Source: CAG-103 sp963627135
Lineage (GTDB): Bacteria; Bacillota; Clostridia; Oscillospirales; Oscillospiraceae
Assembly (NCBI GenBank): GCA_963627135.1
Contig: CAVFZY010000024.1
Coordinates: 10,539 to 74,538, forward strand
Reading direction: 5' to 3'
Length of the DNA: 64,000 bases
Made by a program: the position numbers and the translations under genes. Within the stretch, counting starts at the first letter, position 1. Every line of letters starts with the position of its first letter. The notes under the pieces were generated by a model. The model did no database searches. It worked only from the letters and a program-made list of their open reading frames with translations, and had not been told where the DNA came from. Below are positions 51,725 to 60,393 of this stretch, one piece after another.

Positions 51725-52188
51725 AGCGATGGCTCCCCCTGCTGCTGGCGGCCGCGCTCGCGCTCGGCTGCGCGGGCTGCGCAAAGCGGCAGACCGTGAC
51801 GGTATACCGCATCGCAAAGGAGGGCGCCGCCCTCCTGCAGACGGAAACGGTCACCGTGCCCGACGGCACAGACCCGGTGCAGGCGGCGATCGACGCGCTC
51901 GGCGCGGCACCGGGCGACAGTGCATACTCAAACCCCGTGCGCGGGTGGCTGACGCTCGGCGGCTACCGCATCGACGACGCGGGCACGCTCTGGCTGACGG
52001 TGACGGGCTCGGACACGGCGAGCGGCATCGTGCGCACACAGGCGCTGGCCTGTCTGGTACTGACGGGCACGGCGCTCGACGGCGTGTCGGCCGTCGGACT
52101 CGAAGAGGCGGACGGCGACGTGCTGCACGAGTCGATGACCGCAGACGATCTTGCCCTGACCGACCCGGCCACGGGCACGCAATCCTGA
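51721..52188 (+). CDS. GerMN-like domain lipoprotein
   Basis: 155 residues with signal peptide and lipobox (LGCAGC), then a single domain (VQAAIDALGAAPGDSAYSNPVRGWLTLGGYRIDDAGTLWLTVTG) that resembles the GerMN fold found in spore germination and envelope proteins. The ATG overlaps the kinase stop (ATGA), so it belongs to the two-component operon. GerMN assignment is by pattern and is moderate. Confidence 0.65.
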   Translation: MKRWLPLLLAAALALGCAGCAKRQTVTVYRIAKEGAALLQTETVTVPDGTDPVQAAIDALGAAPGDSAYSNPVRGWLTLGGYRIDDAGTLWLTVTGSDTASGIVRTQALACLVLTGTALDGVSAVGLEEADGDVLHESMTADDLALTDPATGTQS

Positions 52189-52220
52189 ACGCAGACCCAT
52201 TCTCACGGAGGTGTATTTTC

Positions 52221-53294
52221 ATGCTCAACAACATTGCCCGCATCCAGCGCGCGCTGACGCAGGCGCATCTGGATGCCATCCTGCTCACCGACGAAAACGA
52301 CCGCCGGTTCGTCACCGGCTTCCCGTCCTCGGACGGCGCCGTGATCGTGACGGTGCATCAGGCATTTTTCATCACCGACGCCCGCTACATTGAGGCCGCG
52401 CGCGCCGCGCTGACCGGCCTCGCGCAGGTGCTGCTGTGCTCGCGCGAGGCGCCGATGCGCACGCTCGTGCAGGGCATCCTGCGCGAGGCGAACGTGCAGA
52501 TCCTCGGCGGCGAGGAGCAGACGACGAGCTATGCCGAGTTCACAGCCTATGAGCAGCTCTTTGGCCTGAAGCTCCAGCCGGCGCAGAACCTGATCCGCAA
52601 CCTGCGCGCGGCCAAGCAGCCGGAGGAGCTGGCCATGATGTATCAGGCACAGCAGATCACAGACGAGACGTTCGCGCAGATCTGCACCGTCATCCGCCCC
52701 GGCATGACCGAGCGCGAGATCGCGGCCGAGCTCATCTACCGCATGCTGCGCCTCGGCGCGGAGGGCACGAGCTTTGACCCCATCGTGCTCACCGGCCCGG
52801 ACACGAGCATGCCCCACGGCGTGCCCGGCGACCGGCGCGTGGCCGCGGGCGACTTCGTGACGATGGACTTCGGCTGCCGCAAAAACGGCTACTGCTCGGA
52901 CATGACGCGCACCGTCGCCGTCGGCATGCCGACCGATGAGATGCGCAGCGTGTACCAGACCGTGCTCCAGGCGCAGCTGGCCGGAATCGCCGCGGCAAAG
53001 GCCGGCGTGACCGGCGAGCGCGTGGACGCCGCCGCGCGCAAGGTCATCGGCGACGCGGGCTACGGGGACTACTTCGGCCACAGCTTCGGCCACAGTCTGG
53101 GGCTCGACATTCACGAGCACCCCATCGCCGCCCCCGGCGCGCACGTAAAGCTGCCGGAGCACACCGTCATCTCCGCCGAGCCGGGTATCTATCTGCCCGG
53201 AAAGTTCGGCGTGCGCATCGAGGACGTGATGCATCTGACGGCCGACGGGGCCGAAATTCTCACCCGGAGCCCGAAAAATCTCATCATTCTGTAA
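52221..53294 (+). CDS. Xaa-Pro aminopeptidase / M24 peptidase
   Basis: 357 residues: a creatinase-like N-terminal domain (1-130) and a pita-bread M24 catalytic domain. Visible metal ligands are Asp in TMDFGCRKNGYCSDMTRTV, His in FGHSFGHSLGLDIHEHP and the Glu pair in ISAEPGIY and VRIEDV. It removes N-terminal residues before proline. The order pepP-like then efp is common in Firmicutes. GGAGGTG precedes the ATG. Confidence 0.93.
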   Translation: MLNNIARIQRALTQAHLDAILLTDENDRRFVTGFPSSDGAVIVTVHQAFFITDARYIEAARAALTGLAQVLLCSREAPMRTLVQGILREANVQILGGEEQTTSYAEFTAYEQLFGLKLQPAQNLIRNLRAAKQPEELAMMYQAQQITDETFAQICTVIRPGMTEREIAAELIYRMLRLGAEGTSFDPIVLTGPDTSMPHGVPGDRRVAAGDFVTMDFGCRKNGYCSDMTRTVAVGMPTDEMRSVYQTVLQAQLAGIAAAKAGVTGERVDAAARKVIGDAGYGDYFGHSFGHSLGLDIHEHPIAAPGAHVKLPEHTVISAEPGIYLPGKFGVRIEDVMHLTADGAEILTRSPKNLIIL

Positions 53295-53302
53295 ATACCC
53301 GC

Positions 53303-53331
53303 TTGTCAAACCACGCAAAATCGTGTAAACT
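53303..53331 (+). promoter_or_regulatory. efp promoter
   Basis: TTGTCA and TAAACT with a 17-base spacer, 45 bases before the efp start. Confidence 0.6.
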
Positions 53332-53375
53332 ATATAAGATTTTTGATTTTAATCATTCTTGAGGAGGATTCCTAT

Positions 53376-53939
53376 ATGATTACTGCAGGCGATTTCCGCA
53401 ACGGCGTTACTTTCGAAATGGACGGCCAGGTCATGCAGGTCGTCGAGTTCCAGCACGTCAAGCCCGGCAAGGGCGCGGCTTTCGTGCGCACCAAGATGAA
53501 AAACGTCATCACCGGCGCCGTGACCGAGACGTCCTTCAACCCCACCGCCAAGTTTGAAAGCGCCACCATCGACCGCAAGACGATGGAGTACAGCTACAAC
53601 GACGGCAACCTTTACTACTTCATGGACTCCGAGACCTATGAGCTCATCCCCATTGATGAGAGCGCCCTCGGCAGCAACTTTCGCTTCGTGAAGGAGAACA
53701 TGGAGTGCGTCATCAGCTCCTACAAGGGCAAGGTGTTTCAGGTCGAGCCGCCCACGTTCGTCGAGCTCGAAGTGACCGACACCGATCCGGGCTTCGCCGG
53801 CAACACGGCCACCAACGCCACCAAGCCCGCCACCCTCGAGACCGGCGCCGAGATCAAGGTGCCGCTGTTCATCAACCCGGGCGACCGCATCCGCGTCGAC
53901 ACCCGCGTGGGCGAGTACCTCGAGCGCGCCAAGGGCTGA
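53376..53939 (+). CDS. efp: Elongation factor P
   Basis: Relieves ribosome stalling at polyproline. 187 residues with three beta domains; the modification-loop Lys32 lies in KPGKGAAF. Polyproline-rich or PTPSPT-type proteins are frequent in this window (YARHG, SLH and VanW genes), which fits need for this factor. GAGGAGG precedes the ATG. Confidence 0.97.
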   Translation: MITAGDFRNGVTFEMDGQVMQVVEFQHVKPGKGAAFVRTKMKNVITGAVTETSFNPTAKFESATIDRKTMEYSYNDGNLYYFMDSETYELIPIDESALGSNFRFVKENMECVISSYKGKVFQVEPPTFVELEVTDTDPGFAGNTATNATKPATLETGAEIKVPLFINPGDRIRVDTRVGEYLERAKG

Positions 53940-53956
53940 GAAGGCAACAGAACAGA

Positions 53957-53989
53957 AAAAAGACGCTGCCGCAGCAGCGTCTTTTTTTT
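53957..53989 (+). terminator. Intrinsic terminator of efp
   Basis: GACGCTGC and GCAGCGTC with a T8 tail, flanked upstream by an A-run. Confidence 0.9.
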
Positions 53990-54033
53990 GCGGGCAGGGG
54001 CGGCGCACGGTGCATGACGGCAGAAAGCCAAGC

Positions 54034-55065
54034 AAGTGCAACACCCTCATCAAAGAAAACCTCAGCAGGTGATCTCCAACCAAGTCACTTTCCGGGCCGG
54101 GAGTTGATCAACGCCACGATCGCGTCTACGTACTCCAGCGAGACAGACTGGAAATCACAGCCCTTGGGGAAGAAAAAAGCGCAGAATGCCGTTGGCATTT
54201 TCGTTCGTGCCGCGCTGCCATGGTTTGTACAGCTTGGCAAAGTACACTGGTGCCCCGATGTGCTCCTCCAGAAGCCAAAACTCCGCGAACTCCGTACCGT
54301 TGTCCAGCGAAATGCTCCGCACCGTGTATTCTGTCAGCGGCTGCTGCATCACTGCACGCGTCTCGGCCGCATTCCGGTTCGAGAGTTTCCCAGCCAGCAG
54401 AAAACGCGACCGGCGGTCCACCAATGTCACAAGCAGACCTTTGCCGATCCCGCCACAGACTGTGTCGCCCTCAACGTCGCCCAAACGGGCGCGCGCCTTG
54501 ACCGCATCCGGCCGCTCCGGGATCAGCCGCGTTGGCCGGATCGCAGTGTCGTGATGCACACAGTTCCGGTTTTTGCCCCTGCAGCGCAGTTTTCCGCGCG
54601 CGGAAATACCCGAAAATGTAATGCGGCGAACTGCGCGATAGATCGTTGAAGTGCTCAGCATTTGACGGGGGTGCTCCAGACGAAAGCGGTTGGCAATTGC
54701 CTCCGGCGGCCATTTGTCGCCGAGTTTTTCAAGTGCGTAGTCGTGCTGCAGTGCACCGGGCTTCAGGACAGTTCGACGCTCGTATCTGCGGCGGCAGATC
54801 GTCTGGAGCTGTGCGTGCCAGTGATTGTAGCCTTCGCGCTGCGCTGCGTTTGATCTCGCGGCTGATCATGGACGGGCTGCGGCCAAGGTGGCGGGCGATC
54901 TCGCGGATGCTGAGGCCGTCCTATAGAAAATTGTGTAGACAGATGCGCTCATCATGTGTTAATGTGTGTAGGACAACATGGCTTCCTCCTTGTGAATGTT
55001 TTTATGGTGATTTCATTTTACACAAGTTTGGCCATGCTGTCTTTCTTTTTTCGGGTGTTGCACTT
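54034..55065 (-). mobile_element. Decayed IS30-family insertion sequence
   Basis: About 1.03 kb bounded by perfect 13-bp inverted repeats (AAGTGCAACACCC at 54034-54046 and its complement at 55053-55065), enclosing a transposase remnant. Size and end structure fit IS30. No clear target duplication was seen. A related end sequence sits near 61.65 kb. Confidence 0.75.
54040..54979 (-). pseudogene. IS30-family transposase, inactivated
   Basis: The intact piece (54155-54661) reads STSTIYRAVRRITF, GDVEGDTV (first catalytic Asp), SISLDNGTEFAEF (second) and TNENANGILRFF (Glu). Upstream, in other frames, are the expected N-terminal segments ERICLHNFL, GLSIREIARHLGRSPSMISREIKR and EGYNHWHAQLQ. They are broken by a frameshift right after the start, an in-frame TAG at GLSIREI and a frameshift after REIKR. 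Downstream the reading shifts again before FFPKGCDF, and a TGA replaces a codon after NSRPGK. At least three frameshifts and two stops make it dead. Confidence 0.88.
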
Positions 55066-55080
55066 CAGGTGATAATCTGT

Positions 55081-55104
55081 CCGCCTTCTCCACAAGGAGA
55101 AGGC
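55081..55104. repeat. Partial intergenic repeat, copy 2
   Basis: CCGCCTTCTCCACAAGGAGA followed by AGGC matches the end of the other copies; it directly adjoins the IS right end. Confidence 0.65.
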
Positions 55105-55114
55105 TTAAAAAGTC

Positions 55115-55140
55115 ATCTCCGCAGCCGAAGCTGCGGAGAT
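55115..55140. terminator. Intrinsic terminator of the YARHG gene
   Basis: ATCTCCGCAG and CTGCGGAGAT around CCGAAG, with T-runs on both strands. Confidence 0.75.
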
Positions 55141-55193
55141 TTTTCATGTTCATTCGAGAAACTAAGCGAAGCGGTTCTCTGTGGAGCATATGC

Positions 55194-56081
55194 TCAATAA
55201 TACGAGTGCCCCCAGGTAGCGGTTTCGTAATTTGCGAGGAAGTCGGCGTTCGCGCGCTCGGTCGGCGTGAGCAAATTGTTATCGAACGACGCGCCGGGCA
55301 CCGTGCCGTGATACCAGCTCTGGGCCTCGAAATAGGCCGCAATCTGCGGCGTCTGGAAGATGCGGCCGTGGCGCGCAAAGATCTCGTTGCGGGCAAGGCA
55401 GCACTGCTCCCACGTCAGGTTCGCCATGTCCGCCTGCGTGAGCCGGCGCGTGGCGCTGTCCGGCAGGATGTAGCTGCCGGTGGAAGGCGTCGGCGTGGGG
55501 CTCGGCGTCGGCGTGGGGCTCGGCGTCGGCGTGGGGCTCGGCGTCGGCGTGGGGCTCGGCGTCGGCGTGGGGCTCGGCGTCGGCGTGGGGCTCGGCGTCG
55601 GCGTGGGGCTCGGCGTCGGGGCGGCGGAGGGCTCCGCCGTCGCCGTCACGGCCGGGGTCGCGGCCACGACCGGGTCCTTCGGCTTGGGCTTGACGTTGAG
55701 CGCGATGAGCAGCACGATCAGCGCCACGCCGAGCGCGGCAAAGATTGCGATGAGTAGCGCCTTGCTGCGCGGCGCGTCCTTGTCCTCCGGCGCGGGCTCG
55801 TACGGCGCATCCTCCTCCCAGCCGGGCACCGGCGGGTCGTCGGCCCAGGGGTCGTCCGGCGGCTCGGCTTCATCGTCCCAGTCGTCGGCGGGGGCGTTGT
55901 CCTGCCAGTCGGAGGCAGAATCCTCCCCTCTCCAGCCGTCCGGCGGCGCGGGGTCGTCCTGCCAGCCGTCCGGCGGGATATTTTCATCCTGTAGATCTTC
56001 CGGCGGCGCCTGCTCGGCCCCGCAGTAGGGGCACCAACGCGCATCATCCGGGATGTCTCGTCCGCAGTAGGCACACTGCAT
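55194..56081 (-). CDS. Zinc-ribbon, membrane-spanning YARHG-domain protein
   Basis: 295 residues in four parts. An N-terminal zinc ribbon (CAYCGRDIPDDARWCPYCG, four Cys) is followed by an acidic Asp/Pro-rich cytoplasmic stretch. One membrane segment (LLIAIFAALGVALIVLLIAL) leads to a (SPTPTP)n stalk and a C-terminal YARHG domain (CCLARNEIFARHGRIFQTPQIAAYFEAQSWY). YARHG is an extracellular domain linked to wall-associated proteins. The start at 56081 places the ribbon at the very N-terminus; a longer frame lacks a site. Function unknown. Confidence 0.85.
   Translation of the reverse strand: MQCAYCGRDIPDDARWCPYCGAEQAPPEDLQDENIPPDGWQDDPAPPDGWRGEDSASDWQDNAPADDWDDEAEPPDDPWADDPPVPGWEEDAPYEPAPEDKDAPRSKALLIAIFAALGVALIVLLIALNVKPKPKDPVVAATPAVTATAEPSAAPTPSPTPTPSPTPTPSPTPTPSPTPTPSPTPTPSPTPTPSPTPTPSTGSYILPDSATRRLTQADMANLTWEQCCLARNEIFARHGRIFQTPQIAAYFEAQSWYHGTVPGASFDNNLLTPTERANADFLANYETATWGHSYY
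55488..55620. repeat. 18-bp tandem repeat encoding a SPTPTP stalk
   Basis: About seven units of an 18-bp sequence (GGCGTGGGGCTCGGCGTC) encode the extracellular Pro-Thr stalk of the YARHG protein. Uniform units suggest a slippage-prone length polymorphism. Confidence 0.9.
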
Positions 56082-56120
56082 TGGCTTCACCTGCCCTTTC
56101 ACACGCAAATCTTTTTCCTC

Positions 56121-56149
56121 AATGTACCATATTTTTGGCCATACCGCAA
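56121..56149 (-). promoter_or_regulatory. Promoter of the YARHG gene
   Basis: On the minus strand TTGCGG and TACATT with a 17-base spacer. Confidence 0.5.
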
Positions 56150-56158
56150 GGATAAAAA

Positions 56159-56184
56159 ATGTCCCCCGGTGTTCGCCGGGGGAC
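56159..56184. terminator. Intrinsic terminator of the NlpC/P60 gene
   Basis: TGTCCCCCGG and CCGGGGGACA with T-rich flanks on both strands. Confidence 0.85.
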
Positions 56185-56197
56185 AAAAGGAACGCTG

Positions 56198-57718
56198 TTA
56201 ACCCGCGATGCGCTTGGCGCCCACGTAGTTTTTCAGGTAGTAGCTCGAGCTCAGGTCGCTGATGACGACGCAGCCTGCGCCGGAGCTGCTGTGAATGAAC
56301 TGGCCGTTGCCGATGTAGATACCGACGTGGCCGATGCTGGAGCTGTTGCTCGCAAAGAACACCAGGTCGCCGAGCTGGAGGTTGGCCTTCTCGACATAGG
56401 TGCCGTTGTTGTTGTAGATGCTGCTGGCCACACGGCTCATGGAATAGCCGCAGAGCTTGTACACGTAGTTGACAAAGCCGGAGCAGTCAAAGCCCGAAGG
56501 GCTCATGCCGCCATAGACATACGGCGCACCCATGTACTGCTTGGCTGTGGCGACGATGGTCTCGCCGATGGAGCTGGACGTATTGCTGCCGCTATTGCCG
56601 CCGGTACTGCCGCCGTCCGACTTCGTAGTGGTGACGTACGTGCTGTTGACATAGCCCTTGACACCGTTGATGGTGACGGCCGTCCAGTCGCCGCTCGTGC
56701 CGGTGATGGTCAGCGGTGTGCCGTTGTTGTACGTGCCGAGGATGGAATAGTTCGTGCCGGCGCCGGAACGCAGACGCACATCGTTGCCCTTGATGTAGCC
56801 GGTCTGGCTGGTGGAGCCACCGCCGTTATCGGGCTTGGTCGTGGTCATGAAGTCCTTGCTGACATAGCCGTCCTTACCGCTGTAGCTGACTTGGTACCAG
56901 TTGCCGCTCTCGCCGGTGATGGTCATCTCGGTACCTGTGTTATACACGCCGAGGATGGAGCTGGTCGTACTCGCACCCGAGCGCATACGCACGCCGGTGC
57001 CCTTGATGTAGCCGGCCTTGCTGTCTGCCCCGCCGCCGGAGACGTAGTCCGAGCGGATGTAGCCGCTCACGCCGCCGATGGTGACCTTAGTCCATCCGTT
57101 TTCCGTGCCGGTCACGGCCAGAGGCGTACCGTTCTGATAGGTACCGAGAATGGAGTAGTTCGTACCCGGGCCGGAGCGCATGCGCACATCGCTGCCCTTG
57201 ACCGAACCGTTGGAGCTGCCTGTGCTGCCGCCGTTCGACGTCACGCCCGAAAGCGAGACGTAGTCCGAGTGGACATAGCCGGTGGTGCCGTTGTAGCTGA
57301 CCTTGTACCAGGCGCCGTCGACGCCGGTGACCGCCATGGTCGTGCCGGAGTTGTAGGTGCCGAGGATGGAGCTGCTCGTGCTCGCACCGGAGCGCATGCG
57401 CACATAGCTGCCATCGATCGTGCCGGTGCCGAAGCTGGCATCCATTTCATTGGCGCGTTTGAGGTAATCGGAGGATATGTAGCCGACGGTGCCGTTATAG
57501 ACCACCGTGGCCCAGCCGCTGCCCGACTGCGCGGACACCACAACGTTGGTACCGGCCGGGAGCGTGGAGATAATGCCGTAATTCGTTCCGGCGCCCGTTC
57601 GGAAGTTGACGGCCGTCGTCGTGGTCGCGCCGCCGGCACTCGCCGCGGAAGCCGAAACGGCCAGCGTGAGCGCGAAGAGCGCGGAAACAACGGCTGTTTT
57701 CAGAAATCGTTTCGCCAT
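56198..57718 (-). CDS. Secreted NlpC/P60 peptidoglycan hydrolase with five SH3b repeats
   Basis: 506 residues: signal peptide (about 1-26) and five bacterial SH3 repeats with VNFRTGAGTNYGIIS or VRMRSGxGT(N/S)SILG-type signatures. A Ser/Gly linker precedes the NlpC/P60 domain (about 385-506) with DCSGFVNYVY (catalytic Cys), GHVGIYIG (His) and FIHSS. It cleaves D-Glu-diaminopimelate bonds in peptidoglycan; SH3b repeats bind the wall. It starts 15 bases after the small unknown gene and is probably co-transcribed. Confidence 0.94.
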   Translation of the reverse strand: MAKRFLKTAVVSALFALTLAVSASAASAGGATTTTAVNFRTGAGTNYGIISTLPAGTNVVVSAQSGSGWATVVYNGTVGYISSDYLKRANEMDASFGTGTIDGSYVRMRSGASTSSSILGTYNSGTTMAVTGVDGAWYKVSYNGTTGYVHSDYVSLSGVTSNGGSTGSSNGSVKGSDVRMRSGPGTNYSILGTYQNGTPLAVTGTENGWTKVTIGGVSGYIRSDYVSGGGADSKAGYIKGTGVRMRSGASTTSSILGVYNTGTEMTITGESGNWYQVSYSGKDGYVSKDFMTTTKPDNGGGSTSQTGYIKGNDVRLRSGAGTNYSILGTYNNGTPLTITGTSGDWTAVTINGVKGYVNSTYVTTTKSDGGSTGGNSGSNTSSSIGETIVATAKQYMGAPYVYGGMSPSGFDCSGFVNYVYKLCGYSMSRVASSIYNNNGTYVEKANLQLGDLVFFASNSSSIGHVGIYIGNGQFIHSSSGAGCVVISDLSSSYYLKNYVGAKRIAG

Positions 57719-57733
57719 AGAATCATCCTTTGC

Positions 57734-58024
57734 TTAGTTATTCGCGAGCGCGCGGTCCAGCCACACAGCCGCCACGTCCATGGCGTTGTACAGGCCGTCC
57801 TTTTCTGTCTTTTTGACCACACGGTCGCGGGATTTCAGATCCGGGTCCGTCAGCTGGAGCTGCACGGAGACCCGCGTCGCCACGGTAAGGTCCTTGACCT
57901 TTTTCGTGTCGAGGATCTGCATCATAATGATGTACTTGTCGGCCATGCTGCCGTAATAGAGCAGGTTGTCTTTCCGGCGCAGCGGATGGCCTTTGTAGCA
58001 CAGTTCGGTCGATTTTGCTGCCAA
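57734..58024 (-). CDS. Conserved unknown small protein, TTG start
   Basis: 96 residues beginning at TTG with GGAGGTG seven bases upstream: MAAKSTELCYKGHPLRRKDNLLYYGSMADKYIIMMQILDTKKV, ending in KDGLYNAMDVAAVWLDRALANN. I recall this as a conserved Clostridial family without a known function. It has no signal peptide, and the pattern is an alpha/beta small domain. Its strong promoter and tight link to a wall hydrolase gene suggest an envelope-related or housekeeping role; that is inference. Confidence 0.8.
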   Translation of the reverse strand: MAAKSTELCYKGHPLRRKDNLLYYGSMADKYIIMMQILDTKKVKDLTVATRVSVQLQLTDPDLKSRDRVVKKTEKDGLYNAMDVAAVWLDRALANN

Positions 58025-58055
58025 TGAGATACACCTCCGATACCACTGTTTTCGA

Positions 58056-58084
58056 ATTGTAACACATTTCAATCTTTTTGTCAA
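58056..58084 (-). promoter_or_regulatory. Promoter of the small-protein-NlpC/P60 operon
   Basis: On the minus strand consensus TTGACA and TACAAT with a 17-base spacer, 32 bases before the TTG start. Confidence 0.8.
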
Positions 58085-58147
58085 CACCGTGTGCCCCGCT
58101 CTGTCGTTTCGGCACGGGGACACGCGATGGAACCGCTTGCACGCGGC

Positions 58148-60202
58148 TCAGCCGGCGTCGTCGGCGTCATCACCGGTGTCCTGCGACTGGCCGGAGAAAT
58201 TGCCGAAAATGCCGGTCGGCGCGCCGATGGTCGGCGTCGGGAAGCTCTTGGTCGGCAGGTCCTTGTGGATCGGCTCCATGACGAGTTTCCAGATCTGGGC
58301 GGCGGGGTTCCCGGAGAAGTTCATATACTCGGGCATGTCGTAGCCGGTCCAGACGGCGGCCACATAGTACGGCGTGAAGCCGACGAACCAGCGGTCGCAG
58401 TTATTCGTGGTCGTGCCGGTCTTGCCGCCGACGGGCATGCCGGTCAGGCGGGCCTCGCTGCCGGTGCCGCTGTTGACGGCGTTGCAGAGCATATCTACCA
58501 TGTTCCACGCGGTGTTAGCCTTGAAGGCCACGATCGTGCGCGCGGGATTTTCGAGCACGATCTCGCCGTTGGAGTCCTTGACGTAGGAATACGTGCGGCC
58601 GTAGGTGAACACGCCGTCGTTGACGAAAGCGGAGTACGCCTGCGTCATCTCGCGGACGGTGATGCCGTTCGTGAGCTGACCGAGGGCGAGCGGCGCGTAG
58701 TCGCAGTCGGACTCCGCCAGGCTCGTGACGCCGAGCTTGTCCTTGAGAAATTCATACGACGCGCGCGGCGTGAGCTTGTCGAGGATCTGCGCAGAAACGG
58801 TGTTGAGCGAGCGCTGCAGCGCCTCGCGGATGGTGACGACGCCGTAGTTGCCGCCGCCGGAGTTTTTCGGATACCAGCTCGTGCCGGTCAGCTTGATGTC
58901 CGGCGAATCGTTGACCTGCGTATACTGTGTGATGAGGCCGAGCTCCATGGCCGGGCCGTAGGTCGCGATCGGCTTGAGGGACGATCCGGGCGGGCGCTTG
59001 GACTGCGTGGCCCGGTTCGTGCCGAAGTTGATGGTCTTTTTGCCGGTGCCGCCGGACAGGCCCTTGATCTCGCCGGTGTAGGGATCCATGATGACGATGG
59101 CGGACTCGAACTGCTGGCCGGAGGCCGACGGGCGCTGCGGCATGTTGTCAAGGTCGGTATAGACATCGTCGATCGCCTGCTGGATGCTCGCATCATAGCA
59201 GGAATAGACCTGATAGCCGCCGGAATAGAGCAGCGTGCGCGCCGTGTCGCGGCTGACGCCCTTCTGCTCGACGAGGTCGTTGAGCACATCGTTAATGACA
59301 GCCTCGGCATAGTAGCTGTAGATGGTCTGGGTACTCTCATCGGACTCGCTGCGTACAAACACAAGCTCCTGCGCCACGGCCTCATCGTACTGCTCCTTGT
59401 CGATGTAGCCCTGCTCGTACATCTGCTTGAGGATGGTCTCCTGCCGGGCCTTATTGTTCTCGCGGCTGATGAAGGGGTCGTATTTTGAGGGGTTGTTCGT
59501 GATGCCGATGATGCTCGCGCACTCGGCGAGCGTGAGGTCCTTCGGCTCCTTGCCGAAGTAGGTCTCGGCGGCGGTGTAGACGCCGTTGCACCCCTCACCG
59601 AAGTAGACGATGTTCAGGTACCACTCCATGATCTCTTCCTTATCATAGGACTTCTCAAACTCGAGCGCCTGGAAGATCTCGAGCAGCTTGCGCTGCACGG
59701 TGATGTCGTCCTGCTTGGTGAGGTTTTTAATGAGCTGCTGCGTAATGGTCGAGCCGCCGAAATCGTTTTTCATCGACAGGAACATGTTGATGAACGCGCC
59801 CGTCGTGCGGTACCAGTCCACACCCTTGTGCTTGTAAAAGCGCTTGTCCTCGATGGCGACGGCCGCGTGCTCCATATCCTTGGGGATGTCGGCATAGTCG
59901 ACCCAAACGCGGTTTTCCGTGCTCGAGAGGTTCGTGAGGTTCTGCCAGTTGCCGTCAGAATCTTCATACAAAATCGAGCTTGAGAGCGAGACCGTAAAAT
60001 CCGAGAGCTGCACGTCGAGGTCCGTGGACAGGCAGTTTTTCACATAGTACGCGAAGATGCACAAAAACAGCAGCCCCGTGACGAGCAAGATCAGCAGGAT
60101 CGTGCCAAGCACGCGCAGGATCGCCCCTGCGACGCTCACGGTCGCATCTGCGGCCCGGGCCGCGCGCGGGGCGGATGATGATGGTTTCGGTCGTTTTGCC
60201 AT
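58148..60202 (-). CDS. Class A penicillin-binding protein (transglycosylase-transpeptidase)
   Basis: 684 residues. A basic cytoplasmic tail precedes one membrane anchor (ILRVLGTILLILLVTGLLFLCIF). The glycosyltransferase 51 domain has E118DKRFYKHKGVD and FGGSTITQQLIKN, and the transpeptidase domain has SSLKP, SLNTVS and GGKTGTT. It polymerises and cross-links peptidoglycan. A C-terminal Asp-rich end is short. GGAGGTG lies 11 bases before 60202. Monocistronic, with its own promoter. Confidence 0.94.
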   Translation of the reverse strand: MAKRPKPSSSAPRAARAADATVSVAGAILRVLGTILLILLVTGLLFLCIFAYYVKNCLSTDLDVQLSDFTVSLSSSILYEDSDGNWQNLTNLSSTENRVWVDYADIPKDMEHAAVAIEDKRFYKHKGVDWYRTTGAFINMFLSMKNDFGGSTITQQLIKNLTKQDDITVQRKLLEIFQALEFEKSYDKEEIMEWYLNIVYFGEGCNGVYTAAETYFGKEPKDLTLAECASIIGITNNPSKYDPFISRENNKARQETILKQMYEQGYIDKEQYDEAVAQELVFVRSESDESTQTIYSYYAEAVINDVLNDLVEQKGVSRDTARTLLYSGGYQVYSCYDASIQQAIDDVYTDLDNMPQRPSASGQQFESAIVIMDPYTGEIKGLSGGTGKKTINFGTNRATQSKRPPGSSLKPIATYGPAMELGLITQYTQVNDSPDIKLTGTSWYPKNSGGGNYGVVTIREALQRSLNTVSAQILDKLTPRASYEFLKDKLGVTSLAESDCDYAPLALGQLTNGITVREMTQAYSAFVNDGVFTYGRTYSYVKDSNGEIVLENPARTIVAFKANTAWNMVDMLCNAVNSGTGSEARLTGMPVGGKTGTTTNNCDRWFVGFTPYYVAAVWTGYDMPEYMNFSGNPAAQIWKLVMEPIHKDLPTKSFPTPTIGAPTGIFGNFSGQSQDTGDDADDAG

Positions 60203-60276
60203 AGGCAGTGACGCACCTCCCTGATGATACACATGAGCGGGTCAAAAACCCAGTCGATATTCAGCGCATAAAAACG

Positions 60277-60306
60277 ATTAAATGATATTATAACACACTC
60301 TGTCAA
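60277..60306 (-). promoter_or_regulatory. Promoter of the class A PBP gene
   Basis: On the minus strand TTGACA and TTTAAT with an 18-base spacer; a second TATAAT-like box lies between them. Confidence 0.6.
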
Positions 60307-60393
60307 CCGGGGATAGTCTTTCGCGCGTTTTTGTCCCGCGGGTATAAAATGCGCGCGCATTGGACAAACTTTCCGGTGAAAGGAGCGAGGCAT

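Noticed and set aside
55488..55620. Possible CRISPR-like array
   Set aside because: Repeats are contiguous 18-bp units with no spacers and are in frame within a coding sequence (SPTPTP stalk).
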